From Candidatus Poribacteria bacterium (GTDB lineage Bacteria; Poribacteria; WGA-4E; WGA-3G), in assembly GCA_022824265.1 (NCBI GenBank), contig JAJEAG010000098.1:28160-92159 (forward strand): a DNA stretch of 64,000 nucleotides, written 5' to 3'. A program made the position numbers and the translations under genes. The notes under the pieces are model-generated. The model was not told the DNA's origin. It ran no database searches and saw nothing but the letters and a program-made list of their open reading frames with translations. This document shows, piece after piece, positions 9,585 to 17,829 of the stretch. Positions within the stretch are counted from its first letter, which is position 1; each line of letters begins with the position of its first letter.

Positions 9585-10769
9585 TCATTGCACAAGTGCC
9601 TGTTGTGCAATGGTGCGTCCCCTATCGGTCAGGAAAAGTTGCGCTGATTTCTGAGAAACATATCGGTTGTTTAGCGCATATTTGACTACCCGTGATGCAA
9701 ATGTTGGTTCCCACTGGAGATGTTCATGCAGATGTGCTACTTCTGATTCCGCTTCTGCCTCAGGAAGTCCTTCGTGATTAAAGAGATGTATCACCAACAT
9801 TGTTTGCGCGAATTCCCATTTTTGTCGAATATGTCGACGAGCAATTGCGATTAACCCCCGATTCGGAACTATCAAAAAAACCAGTACAAAAACAATAAAG
9901 GTCATAGATGCAATTGCTCCCGCAATTGAGACATTAGATAAATACGCGAGCCAATAACCTATCACTGCATTCACACACCCTATAATAACACTTAGGATTA
10001 GCATACGTGTTAGGCTGTCGGTCATAAGGTAGGCAGTTGCAGGCGGACCGACTATTAATGCGACAACTAAAATTGATCCTACCGCATCAAAAGCACCCAC
10101 AGTTGTCATTGAAACTAACGTCATCAATCCGTAATGAATAAGGACAGGCGATAAACCCAACGTCGCAGCTAAACTTGCATCAAATGTTGCTAACTTCAAT
10201 TCCTTATAGAAAATCAGAATAAAGACAAGGTTCAATATTAGCAAACCACCCATCACATATAGAGACAGAGGACCCAGATCGAAACTGAAGGAAAAATAAC
10301 CTTGTAATAGAACTTGGATATGCAAAATGACATATAGAAACAGAGGATTTAGATCGGCAATGAACACCTCTAAGCGATTAAGCGGAGCATAAGCCAGTTC
10401 ACCGAGAAGGACAGCATCTATATCTAAATGGATATTACTGGCGTACCTTGAGATGAGAATCACACCAATACTGAATAGAGCAGGGAATGTCAACCCAATC
10501 GCAGCATCCTCTTTTACAAGTTTTGTTTTTTGCAACAACTCAACGAATACAACAGTGAGTACACCAGTTGCACCCGCAGCGAGAATCAGTAACGGTGATG
10601 AAAGACTATGCGTAAGGAAAAAGGCGAGAACAATACCGGGCAAAATAGCATGACTAATCGCATCACTCATCAATGTCATGCGACGTAGCACCAAGAATAC
10701 CCCGGGTAAAGCACAGGCTGATGCAGTCGTAACAGCAATAAGTATAATGTCAAGATTTCCAATTTGCAT
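9585..10769 (-). CDS. Manganese/zinc/iron ABC transporter permease with C-terminal winged-helix-like tail, 394 aa
   Basis: A polytopic permease of the ABC-3 (ZnuB/MntB/TroCD) family: LRRMTLMSDAISHAILPGIVLAF is the family hallmark, followed by alternating hydrophobic helices to about residue 305 ending IVPNRGLI. Residues about 310-394 are soluble, with HEHLQWEPTFASRVVKYALNNRYV and a final LTDRGRTIAQQAL like the wing of a DtxR-type or MarR-like winged helix. This extension is known in TroD/MntD-type permeases. Last gene of the operon, 5 bp after the other permease. It would form the membrane channel as a heterodimer with 10775..11713. Confidence 0.9.
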   Translation of the reverse strand: MQIGNLDIILIAVTTASACALPGVFLVLRRMTLMSDAISHAILPGIVLAFFLTHSLSSPLLILAAGATGVLTVVFVELLQKTKLVKEDAAIGLTFPALFSIGVILISRYASNIHLDIDAVLLGELAYAPLNRLEVFIADLNPLFLYVILHIQVLLQGYFSFSFDLGPLSLYVMGGLLILNLVFILIFYKELKLATFDASLAATLGLSPVLIHYGLMTLVSMTTVGAFDAVGSILVVALIVGPPATAYLMTDSLTRMLILSVIIGCVNAVIGYWLAYLSNVSIAGAIASMTFIVFVLVFLIVPNRGLIAIARRHIRQKWEFAQTMLVIHLFNHEGLPEAEAESEVAHLHEHLQWEPTFASRVVKYALNNRYVSQKSAQLFLTDRGRTIAQQALVQ

Positions 10770-10774
10770 TGATT

Positions 10775-11713
10775 CTATTCGCTTTCCTGCTGAGGTTCTT
10801 CCATCAAACGACCCATGGCAATCTTTAGGCTACGTCTATTTTTACGTTGTCTAATGGTATCCCAAATTAACCCACGGTTAGGCGCAAATACGATTGAAAG
10901 ACCTACAAATAAGGTAGCACATAGGATAATCATTGGTCCTGTAGGAAGCCCCGTTGTACTGCTACTGATAATTGTCCCACTCACCCCCGCAAATGCTCCG
11001 AAGACAGCAGCCAGAAACACCATTAAGTTAAGCTTGTTTGTCCATTGACGCGCAGCAACTGCAGGAGCAACTAACATTGCACTCATTAGCACAGCACCGA
11101 CCGCTTGTAGACCAAGAACAATTGCAATAACCAGTAGACTCGTCAGCAAAATATCGAGCAAACGGGTAGGAAAACCGAGAGATGCAGCGAACCCTTCATC
11201 AAAAATCAGCAGTTTCAACTCTTTCCATAAAATAAGCATAATTATGAGTGCAATTCCACCGAGTATACCAATAGTTATGACATCACGTTTTAAAATTGTC
11301 GCTGCTTGTCCAAAGATAAAGGTATCTAATCCTGCTTGATTTGCATTTCCGCTACGTTGTATCAGTGAATACAACACTAATCCGAAGCCAAAAAAGGTAG
11401 ATAGAACAAGGGCAAGTGCGCTATCATGTTTTATACGCGTTAATCTGACAATACTTATAATAGCGAGTGCACCTAACCAACCTGCGATTGCTGCACCAAG
11501 AACAAGAATCAAGGGAGTCTTGCTTCCCGTTAGCAAAAACGCAATTGCTATACCGGGTAGAGCCGCATGAGAGATTGCATCACCGAGAAGACTTTGTCGA
11601 CGCAATACGGCGTAAGTACCAAGTGCTCCACTGACTGTTCCAAGCAGCGCGGCACCTAATGATACAACGATCAGTGTATAATCAATTCGTGTTAGAAACA
11701 GAAAATTATCCAT
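10775..11713 (-). CDS. Manganese/zinc/iron ABC transporter permease, 312 aa
   Basis: The second ABC-3 family permease of the operon. The motif YAVLRRQSLLGDAISHAALPGIAIAF identifies the family; eight or so hydrophobic helices follow, with the conserved tail VGLSIVFAPNRGLI. There is no winged-helix extension; it ends with a short charged tail (RQRKNRRSLKIAMGRLMEEPQQESE). It lies between the ATPase (56 bp upstream) and the longer permease (5 bp downstream), the standard order for metal importers of the Mnt/Tro type. Confidence 0.9.
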   Translation of the reverse strand: MDNFLFLTRIDYTLIVVSLGAALLGTVSGALGTYAVLRRQSLLGDAISHAALPGIAIAFLLTGSKTPLILVLGAAIAGWLGALAIISIVRLTRIKHDSALALVLSTFFGFGLVLYSLIQRSGNANQAGLDTFIFGQAATILKRDVITIGILGGIALIIMLILWKELKLLIFDEGFAASLGFPTRLLDILLTSLLVIAIVLGLQAVGAVLMSAMLVAPAVAARQWTNKLNLMVFLAAVFGAFAGVSGTIISSSTTGLPTGPMIILCATLFVGLSIVFAPNRGLIWDTIRQRKNRRSLKIAMGRLMEEPQQESE

Positions 11714-11769
11714 GATGTTTGGATGGTATGTCAGTGTAATTGATTACTTACAGCGTGTATCTACAACAT

Positions 11770-12513
11770 TTATCGGTTTTTCATGAATGCAATACGACCA
11801 CCGTAAGTTTCACGCAAATTTTCAGAAGTGAATGTGTCCTTAACAGGACCACTGGCAATTCTACGGATGTTCAATAGTGTTACCCAGTCAAAGTAATCGG
11901 TAACAGTTTGCAGGTCATGGTGTACGACGACAACCGTTTTACCATTTTCACGGAGTTCTTGGAGTAATGAAATGATTGCGCGTTCGGTGGTAGCATCAAC
12001 ACCTTGGAATGGTTCATCCATCAGATAGATTGTCGCATCTTGTACAAGTGCACGTGCAAGGAAAACACGCTGCTGTTGACCCCCTGAGAGTTGACTAATC
12101 TGTCGTGTCGTATAATTCTCCATGCCAACTTTTTCAAGAGCATGCATCGCCAGTTCGCGATCACGACTTCCAGGTCGCTTAATCCATCCAAGTGCACCAT
12201 ATCGTCCCATCATAACCACATCAAGCACATTTGTCGGAAAATCCCAGTCAACGCTGCCACGTTGTGGCACATATCCAACAATGCGGCGTTGTGTTTCATA
12301 AGGCTTATTGTATATTAGCACATTCCCAGCGGCTGGACGAACTAACCCCAAAATTGCCTTGATCAAAGTTGTTTTTCCTGCACCATTCGGACCGACAATC
12401 GCTAAAAGCACACCGGGAGGGACATCAAGATCAATGTCCCACAAAACAGGTGTCTCCTGATATGCAACGGTTAAATCGGTTACTTCAATGGCTTTTGAAT
12501 CAAGTGCCTGCAT
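11770..12513 (-). CDS. Metal ABC transporter ATP-binding protein, 247 aa
   Basis: A complete ABC ATPase: Walker [12 protein letters not shown]-loop [13 protein letters not shown] (this [10 protein letters not shown] form is typical of Mn/Zn-type ATPases), signature [15 protein letters not shown], Walker [14 protein letters not shown] and the switch histidine in VVVHHDL. It energises the two-permease importer encoded next to it. Its ATG abuts the stop codon of the substrate-binding protein with no gap, so translational coupling is likely. Confidence 0.93.
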   Translation of the reverse strand: MQALDSKAIEVTDLTVAYQETPVLWDIDLDVPPGVLLAIVGPNGAGKTTLIKAILGLVRPAAGNVLIYNKPYETQRRIVGYVPQRGSVDWDFPTNVLDVVMMGRYGALGWIKRPGSRDRELAMHALEKVGMENYTTRQISQLSGGQQQRVFLARALVQDATIYLMDEPFQGVDATTERAIISLLQELRENGKTVVVVHHDLQTVTDYFDWVTLLNIRRIASGPVKDTFTSENLRETYGGRIAFMKNR

Positions 12514-13467
12514 TTACTCTTCCTTATTGGAAGTAGTTTCATCTAACAATGCCTTTACAATCGTATCAATGTTGTGCCGCACCATCCCAATATATGTACC
12601 CTCAGGTGTGCCAGCATGCCCCATAGCATCAGAAAAAAGTTCTCCTCCAATCTGTACATCATAGCCTTTGGCTTTGACAGCTGCTTTCACTGCCTCAAGG
12701 CTGCGGGAAGGAACAGATGATTCTACAAAGATAGCAGGAATACGACGTTTAGCAATAAATGCGGCTAATTCCTGAACATCAGATATCGCTGCTTCCGAAA
12801 CAGTACTTATGCCCTGCAACCCTTTCACTTCAAAACCGTATGCTTTCCCGAAATAGTTAAAAGCATCATGGGCAGTAACAAGTACCCGTTGTGCTTGTGG
12901 CACACGTTCAACCTGTGTCTTGACATATTGATGTAGTTCCATAAGCTTTGTGAGGTATTGCTGCGCATTAGTTTGATAAGCTGCCTTGTTATCAGGGTCT
13001 AACTTACAAAGGGAGTCGCGTACATTTTCAACTGCTTTCATCCAAAGCGATACGTCAAACCATAAATGAGGGTCATACTGTCCTTCAAATTCTGGTGGTG
13101 ATAATAAGAGTGCTTTGTCTACACCATCTGTTACCGCAACAGTTTTGGTATCACCGGGCATTTTTGAAAGCACATCTCCCATTTTTGATTCAAGATGCAA
13201 TCCATTATAATAGATGATATCCGCTGAATTAAGTCGTTGGAGATCTTTTGCAGTAGGTTTATATAGATGTGGATCAACGCCAGGACCCATCATGCCTTCT
13301 ACATCAACATGATCTCCACCAACATTTTTCACAATATCAGTTACCATCCCAATTGTTGCAACAACATGCACTTTTGCATCCGAATTTGGACTAGGTGCAT
13401 TTTTTGTATCACAACCGTAACTCACAAAGCTAAGTATTATAAATAATATTATAATTAATCTCTTCAT
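12514..13467 (-). CDS. Metal ABC transporter substrate-binding lipoprotein (TroA/ZnuA family), 317 aa
   Basis: A lipoprotein signal peptide ends FVSYGC (Cys19). The cluster A-I fold motifs follow: VVATIGMVTDIVKNVGGDHVDV, MMGPGVDPHLYKPTAKD, ADIIYYNGLHLE, DPHLWFDVSLW, VTAHDAFNYFGKAYGFEV and FVESSVPSRSLEAV. The metal ligands expected for the family, His in DPHLY, His in DPHLW, and a Glu in FVESS, are all present; the binding site has no His-rich loop, which favours manganese or iron over a ZnuA-type zinc protein, but that is inference. It lies 3 bp from the ferritin-like/VIT1 gene and directly joins the ATPase gene. Confidence 0.92.
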   Translation of the reverse strand: MKRLIIILFIILSFVSYGCDTKNAPSPNSDAKVHVVATIGMVTDIVKNVGGDHVDVEGMMGPGVDPHLYKPTAKDLQRLNSADIIYYNGLHLESKMGDVLSKMPGDTKTVAVTDGVDKALLLSPPEFEGQYDPHLWFDVSLWMKAVENVRDSLCKLDPDNKAAYQTNAQQYLTKLMELHQYVKTQVERVPQAQRVLVTAHDAFNYFGKAYGFEVKGLQGISTVSEAAISDVQELAAFIAKRRIPAIFVESSVPSRSLEAVKAAVKAKGYDVQIGGELFSDAMGHAGTPEGTYIGMVRHNIDTIVKALLDETTSNKEE

Positions 13468-13470
13468 TCT

Positions 13471-14610
13471 TCAAATTCCAAAGAAAAAATGATCTAAAAC
13501 TTTACCTACAATATAACCTACACCAGCAACGCCAAGACCAACGACAAACATATCAATTCCACTCCGAAATAGACCACGTCCTGTGAAAAGACTTCGCGCG
13601 GCACCGACAGCAAAGTGTGAAGACATCGCAAGACTAAAAGAAATCCATATTGCGGTAAAACCTGTAGTGAACAAAAATGGGGCAACAGGAATAAAAGCAC
13701 CAACCGCGGTTGCAAGTCCGGTAATCCACCCCTCTTTGATTGGTGTAGTATGCGATTCACCGATCTTAAGTTCCGACTGAATCTTTTCCTCTAATGCCCT
13801 TTCTGGGTCACGCATCACTTCCTGTGCAAGGAGTCTTGCATGCTCCTTTGGCACCCCACGGGAGGCATAAATGAGTGTCAGTTCATCCTCCTCAATGTCA
13901 GGCATCAGACGGATTTCTTCTTTTTCCACCTCAATTTCATACTCATATACCTCCTGCACGCTTTTAGCAGCGAGATATCCAGAGGCACCCATTGAAAGTG
14001 AATCTGCAACTGTCCCAACAATACCAGTTACCAGAATTGTAGACGGGTTCTCTGAAGCAGCGATTACACCTGCAACTAATCCGAAATTGGCTGTCAATCC
14101 ATCATTAAAACCGTATACAATGTTTCCTAACATACCGCCAGATTCGGTTTTATGCCACGGTTCCATACTTGACCCAGTGAGTTCCTGCAGACTTTCTGTA
14201 TGCATTGCGGATTCTTTCGCAAGAACAAGTGCTGTTTCTTTTGCATCTTCTAAAGTACTGTCTTTGTGCAGCTTTAAGTAGTCTTTTACCTCACTCGCTT
14301 CTTCATCCAGCATCCGATTTAGCGGGAACATATTCCCGAACTTTCGTGCATACCAAGACCAGAATCTGGCTTTATATGTAGGACGTTGTTCCTTAATCTT
14401 AATTTCATAGGATGTCAGCATCTCTTCCCAACGGGCAACATGTCTACTTTCCACATCAGCAAGCTCAAGTAATATATCTTTCCGATCAGGGTCCGGTTCA
14501 AGCTCTGCGAATACGCTATATAGGAAACTTGCATCTACTTCATCTTGTAAATGGTGTCTCCATGTCTTAATAGTTTTGAAATCAGGTCTAATCTTTTTTT
14601 GTTCATTCAT
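13471..14610 (-). CDS. Ferritin-like domain fused to VIT1/CCC1 iron-manganese transporter, 379 aa
   Basis: Start at MNEQKKIRPDF is supported by a GAGGGG ribosome site; an upstream in-frame ATG (14646) has none. Residues about 15-140 are a ferritin/rubrerythrin-like four-helix domain (DEVDASFLYSVFAEL, LADVESRHVARWEEML with the ExxH metal pair, and DEEASEVKDYLKLH). From about 165 on it is a VIT1/CCC1 transporter: VYGFNDGLTANFGLVAGV, SMGASGYLAAKS, then three more hydrophobic helices (GWITGLATAVGAFIPVAPFLF). Such fusions (MbfA/VIT type) export Fe2+ or Mn2+. Encoding an exporter inside an importer operon under the MntR-like gene suggests two-way metal homeostasis. Confidence 0.88.
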   Translation of the reverse strand: MNEQKKIRPDFKTIKTWRHHLQDEVDASFLYSVFAELEPDPDRKDILLELADVESRHVARWEEMLTSYEIKIKEQRPTYKARFWSWYARKFGNMFPLNRMLDEEASEVKDYLKLHKDSTLEDAKETALVLAKESAMHTESLQELTGSSMEPWHKTESGGMLGNIVYGFNDGLTANFGLVAGVIAASENPSTILVTGIVGTVADSLSMGASGYLAAKSVQEVYEYEIEVEKEEIRLMPDIEEDELTLIYASRGVPKEHARLLAQEVMRDPERALEEKIQSELKIGESHTTPIKEGWITGLATAVGAFIPVAPFLFTTGFTAIWISFSLAMSSHFAVGAARSLFTGRGLFRSGIDMFVVGLGVAGVGYIVGKVLDHFFFGI

Positions 14611-14634
14611 AATTGGTCCCCTCATCGGTAATTT

Positions 14635-14653
14635 GCGCGCATTCAATGCGCGC
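14635..14653. repeat. GC-rich hairpin between regulator and ferritin/VIT1 gene
   Basis: GCGCGCATT-c-AATGCGCGC sits in the 43-bp gap between the regulator stop and the next start. It may shape mRNA stability or processing within the operon, or it may be one more dispersed palindrome. There is no U-run for a terminator. Confidence 0.6.
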
Positions 14654-15325
14654 CTATACAGTATCTATTGGTTCTACATTATTTACAAAAATATTTTTCG
14701 CTACTTCCCGTCCAATCACCGCTTGTTGTCCAGCAATATCAATAGTAAAGGGACCATCAAATGGGGCAACTTCTATCACCTTGAACGCTGTACCAGGATA
14801 AAGATTAAAACTCCCCAGATGACGCAACAACGCTGCATCATTATCACTTACCTCTGCAACCACACACGATTGTCCATTTTGAAGATCAGTCATCGGAATG
14901 GATTGTATTTCAGGAACGACACCGTTCTTATCAGGTATAGGTGAACCGTGTGGGTCAGCAGTTGGGTATCCCAGAATCTCGTCCATCCTTGCCTCCACTT
15001 CTTCTGAGATAACGTGTTCCAATTTCTCTGCTTCATCATGAACACCATCCCACGGGACACCAAGTGCTTTATTCAAATAAAGTTCTAAAAGACGATGATG
15101 TCTAATGATTTCAAGCGCAACGGCTTTACCAGCATCCGTGAGTGTAACACCTTGATAACGTTGATGACTAACAAGGTTCATACTTTTAAGTTTTTTGATC
15201 ATGCCAGTGGCAGATGCAGGTTTCACATCAAGAAATTCTGCTAATATTCCAGTTGAAACTTTGCCACCTTTCTCTTGCAACTTATAGATTGACTTAAGGT
15301 AGTCCTCAGCCGCTTGTGTAAGCAT
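14654..15325 (-). CDS. DtxR/MntR family metal-dependent transcriptional regulator, 223 aa
   Basis: Start at MLTQAAEDYLKSIYKLQE, preceded by AGGAAAG; a longer frame from 15391 lacks a ribosome site. Residues 1-60 form the winged helix-turn-helix (VSTGILAEFLDVKPASATGMIKKL), 60-135 the dimerisation/metal domain (HHRLLELYLNKALGVPWDGVHDEAEKLEHVISEEVEARM, with HDEAE and the H-x-x-S motif of this family) and 155-220 a FeoA/SH3-like domain (SFNLYPGTAFKVIEVAP). It is the first gene of the metal operon and probably represses it when Mn2+ or Fe2+ is bound. Two candidate operators lie just upstream. Confidence 0.93.
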   Translation of the reverse strand: MLTQAAEDYLKSIYKLQEKGGKVSTGILAEFLDVKPASATGMIKKLKSMNLVSHQRYQGVTLTDAGKAVALEIIRHHRLLELYLNKALGVPWDGVHDEAEKLEHVISEEVEARMDEILGYPTADPHGSPIPDKNGVVPEIQSIPMTDLQNGQSCVVAEVSDNDAALLRHLGSFNLYPGTAFKVIEVAPFDGPFTIDIAGQQAVIGREVAKNIFVNNVEPIDTV

Positions 15326-15406
15326 TGTCTTTCCTATCCGCAGGTTACTCACAGATGTGTAACCTATACTTGCGGGAAATGGTTGGTACAAACCACGTGA
15401 TTAAGA

Positions 15407-15428
15407 TTAAATATGCCTTAATATTTAA
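15407..15428. promoter_or_regulatory. Candidate operator 1 for the MntR-like regulator
   Basis: An inverted repeat TTAAATAT ... ATATTTAA, about 80 bp upstream of the regulator start. On the minus strand its centre reads TTAAGGCATATTTAA, sharing TAAGGCATA with candidate operator 2. The regulator identity and position make autoregulation plausible; not tested. Confidence 0.45.
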
Positions 15429-15444
15429 ACATCTCAACAATTTA

Positions 15445-15461
15445 TTTTAGGCATAACTAAA
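15445..15461. promoter_or_regulatory. Candidate operator 2 for the MntR-like regulator
   Basis: TTTTAGGCATAACTAAA contains the palindrome TTTAG-gcataa-CTAAA, the general form (TTAGG ... CTAA) of operators for DtxR/MntR proteins. It lies 120 bp upstream of the regulator start and 17 bp from candidate operator 1. Confidence 0.5.
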
Positions 15462-15538
15462 TTATATATTAGTATCAATTATAAGTCAACCCTTTATTTT
15501 CAAGAATCAGAGGTGCGAAAGGTGTATACATATCTTGT

Positions 15539-15697
15539 GTCTGAACCAGGATTTTCAAGATTTTCGGGATTTGCAGGATTAGGAGTTAGTGCGTATATAT
15601 TCCTTTGTTAAGGATTGAGGGCTAACTTTTGCCAAGGAATATTGGCATATATCTCCTATCCTGAAAATCTTGTAATCCTGTAAATCCTGGTTCAGAC
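15539..15697. repeat. Complete inverted-repeat element, family A, copy 1 (159 bp)
   Basis: Bounded by perfect 16-bp terminal inverted repeats GTCTGAACCAGGATTT and AAATCCTGGTTCAGAC. The interior (GGATTAGGAGTTAGTGCG ... CCAAGGAATATTGGCATATA) is clearly homologous to that of 57234..57397. No transposase frame fits inside, so it resembles a non-autonomous MITE-like element. Confidence 0.8.
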
Positions 15698-15884
15698 AAC
15701 TGAAACTGACCACTGAAAACTGAAAAACTACCACAAACATACATGAAACATATTGTTCCAATCCCCACAACCCCTTCACACCCTTCCCCACTACCTGTTA
15801 TAATACTACCACTATGAAAACAAAAACTGCACACGATCCATAACATCAACAAAAAACCACAGAAATGTCCACCCAAAAACTGAC

Positions 15885-16029
15885 CATAACCAAGCAAATA
15901 AAAAACCTACACAAATGAAAATTTCAAAACGTTTCGTACACACCTATAAACCCAGACCCAGACTGGTCCAACCCCAAAAATCAAAACGTACACAGAAACG
16001 AGAAACAGCCTTTTTGTGTACGTTTTTAA
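15885..16029 (-). repeat. Structured GTGTACG repeat, copy 2 (inverted relative to copy 1)
   Basis: Read on the minus strand it aligns over its whole length with 8815..8955. The hairpin arms are AAAAACGTACACAAAAA and TTTCTGTGTACGTTTT, so the stem is kept although the motif differs from copy 1. A third GTGTACG is at 15935..15941 and a fourth, altered copy at about 15905..15914. Confidence 0.8.
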
Positions 16030-16356
16030 AAGGAGCAAAAACCATTGATCTTACATTATAAGAGCGGACTGCACTCGGAGAGTACCTGCTACTATGTCAA
16101 GTGGTACAAGTGAGACGCGGATATAATTTAAACACATTGAAACATTCATCAACAAAAGATTCTAAACCTAAATAACCCGTTTAATTGATTGACATATCTC
16201 AATAAATCTGTTAATATTATATACACAAGAATTAACACGAAAAATGTAATATAACCTAAACCAACACTGAACATGTGTCCAGTATACAATGAAAAAAAAT
16301 ATAATAATTGGATATTCTCACTACAGAATAATTAAAACAAACCTTGAGGTAAAATA

Positions 16357-17718
16357 ATGAAAATGAATACGTTCCAATTTACGATTTTTCTGATATTCGT
16401 TGCAATCATCAGTTCATATACATCTTTAGCAAATCAATCAATAGAGACAGACCAACCAAATGACATTGAAATATTAAGATCTTTTGAAAATGCAATTTCT
16501 AAAATCGTTGAACAAAGTAAACCTGCGGTTGTCAGTATAAGTGTAATTAAGGATGAAAAAAAGGATGGTAAGATAATCGAGACATCGGGAGGTGGTTCCG
16601 GTTTTATTATTCGAAATGATGGCTACATCCTAACCAACGAACATGTTGTACGTGGATCAAAAAAGATCACTGTTAGTTTGTTTAATGGCAGAGAACATGA
16701 TGCAAGTTTGATTGGTGATGATCAAAACAGTGATATAGCAGTCTTGAAAATAGATACACTCAAACCACTTCCTGTTCTCAAATTCGCGGATGCGACAAAG
16801 GTCCGTGTCGGACAATTTGCTATCGCGATAGGCGATCCAAAAGGATTTAAGCTTACAGTGACTGCTGGAATAGTCGGTGGAAAAAACCGCTGTTTTCACG
16901 AAAAAAACAATCTTTATCAGTATCATCACACCTACATTCAAACAGATGCTTGGATCAACCCTGGCAGTAGCGGTGGTCCCTTACTGAATATACAAGGCGA
17001 AGTTATCGGTGTAACTGCATTAAACCCGGGTGAAGGTTCAACATTAGCTGTTGAATGTGATCTTGCCAACAAAATAAGTAATCAACTGATAACACATGGT
17101 AGAATAATCCGTGGACACATTGATGCTGGAATGCAAGATGTTGCACAAGGTATAAAACTAACAAGGGTTAAACGGAACACTTCTGCATTGAAGTGCGGAT
17201 TAAAACAGAATGACATCATTGTTGAATTTGATGGGGAAAAGGTAGCAGGCGTAAACGATTTTGAACTGCATGTTATGGGTTGTCAGATCGGGCAACAATA
17301 CCCAATCAAGGTATTACGACAAGAACAGGAAATTACACTCAATCTGACTATTGATGAGATGCGACCTGAATTAGTTGGACGGTCTGTGAATACTGATTCA
17401 GTTTCTTGGAAGACAATTGGATTATCCACACGAAAGTTGGAATATAATAATTATCAAAGATATGCATATTTGAATGAAGATGATCAAGGTCTTATCGTTG
17501 AAAGAATAAAAAGAAATTCTCCCAGTTACGAAGCAAAAATACCACGTGGAGCACTCATCACTGCTGTCAATGAACATAAAATAGAAGATGTTCATACCCT
17601 TGAAACATACTTGGATAATGAAAAAGATATTTCAGAAATAACTCTGGATATTAAAGGTATCCAGGGTACAGAAAAAGTCATGCTCAAATTGCAGGACAGT
17701 CAACTGACACCTCAATAA
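16357..17718 (+). CDS. HtrA-like S1C serine protease with PDZ domains, 453 aa
   Basis: An N-terminal signal peptide (MKMNTFQFTIFLIFVAIISS, no lipobox) sends it out of the cytoplasm. The trypsin-like domain keeps the full triad: His96 (TNEHVVRG), Asp126 (NSDIAVLKI) and Ser205 (NPGSSGGPLL). Two PDZ-like domains follow (about 245-335 and 360-450; LKCGLKQNDIIVEFDGEKV and IPRGALITAVNEHKI). Unlike its neighbour, the segment after the serine reads STLAVECDLANKIS in place of the usual GAGFAISSN, which normally builds the S1 pocket, so its specificity may be changed. HtrA proteins degrade or refold damaged envelope proteins. Paralogue of the next gene. Confidence 0.9.
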   Translation: MKMNTFQFTIFLIFVAIISSYTSLANQSIETDQPNDIEILRSFENAISKIVEQSKPAVVSISVIKDEKKDGKIIETSGGGSGFIIRNDGYILTNEHVVRGSKKITVSLFNGREHDASLIGDDQNSDIAVLKIDTLKPLPVLKFADATKVRVGQFAIAIGDPKGFKLTVTAGIVGGKNRCFHEKNNLYQYHHTYIQTDAWINPGSSGGPLLNIQGEVIGVTALNPGEGSTLAVECDLANKISNQLITHGRIIRGHIDAGMQDVAQGIKLTRVKRNTSALKCGLKQNDIIVEFDGEKVAGVNDFELHVMGCQIGQQYPIKVLRQEQEITLNLTIDEMRPELVGRSVNTDSVSWKTIGLSTRKLEYNNYQRYAYLNEDDQGLIVERIKRNSPSYEAKIPRGALITAVNEHKIEDVHTLETYLDNEKDISEITLDIKGIQGTEKVMLKLQDSQLTPQ

Positions 17719-17757
17719 ATCACTACAACCATACATGCATTCATTAACGTTGCTAAA

Positions 17758-17791
17758 TTAGTGTTTCTCAGCACGTTATGAGAAACACTAA
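17758..17791. terminator. Hairpin between the two protease genes
   Basis: A perfect 13-bp stem, TTAGTGTTTCTCA and TGAGAAACACTAA, with an 8-nt loop, 39 bp after the stop codon of the first protease. There is no clear U-run, so it may be an attenuator or mRNA stabiliser rather than a full terminator. Confidence 0.55.
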
Positions 17792-17829
17792 AGTGACACT
17801 TAATCTAATAACCTTCAAAAGGACCATAT

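Larger units (their letters stand above)
15326..16356. other. Non-coding spacer of about 1 kb between the metal operon and the protease genes
   Basis: Holds the operator candidates (15407..15461), a complete family A element (15539..15697) and the second copy of the structured GTGTACG repeat (15885..16029). The stretch 16030..16356 is AT-rich with no gene seen and should contain the promoter of the downstream protease gene. Confidence 0.75.

Noticed and set aside
9375..9647. Plus-strand frame of 90 codons
   Set aside because: Overlaps the end of the permease gene and a dispersed repeat (TTCTGAATCAGG); no family and no ribosome site.
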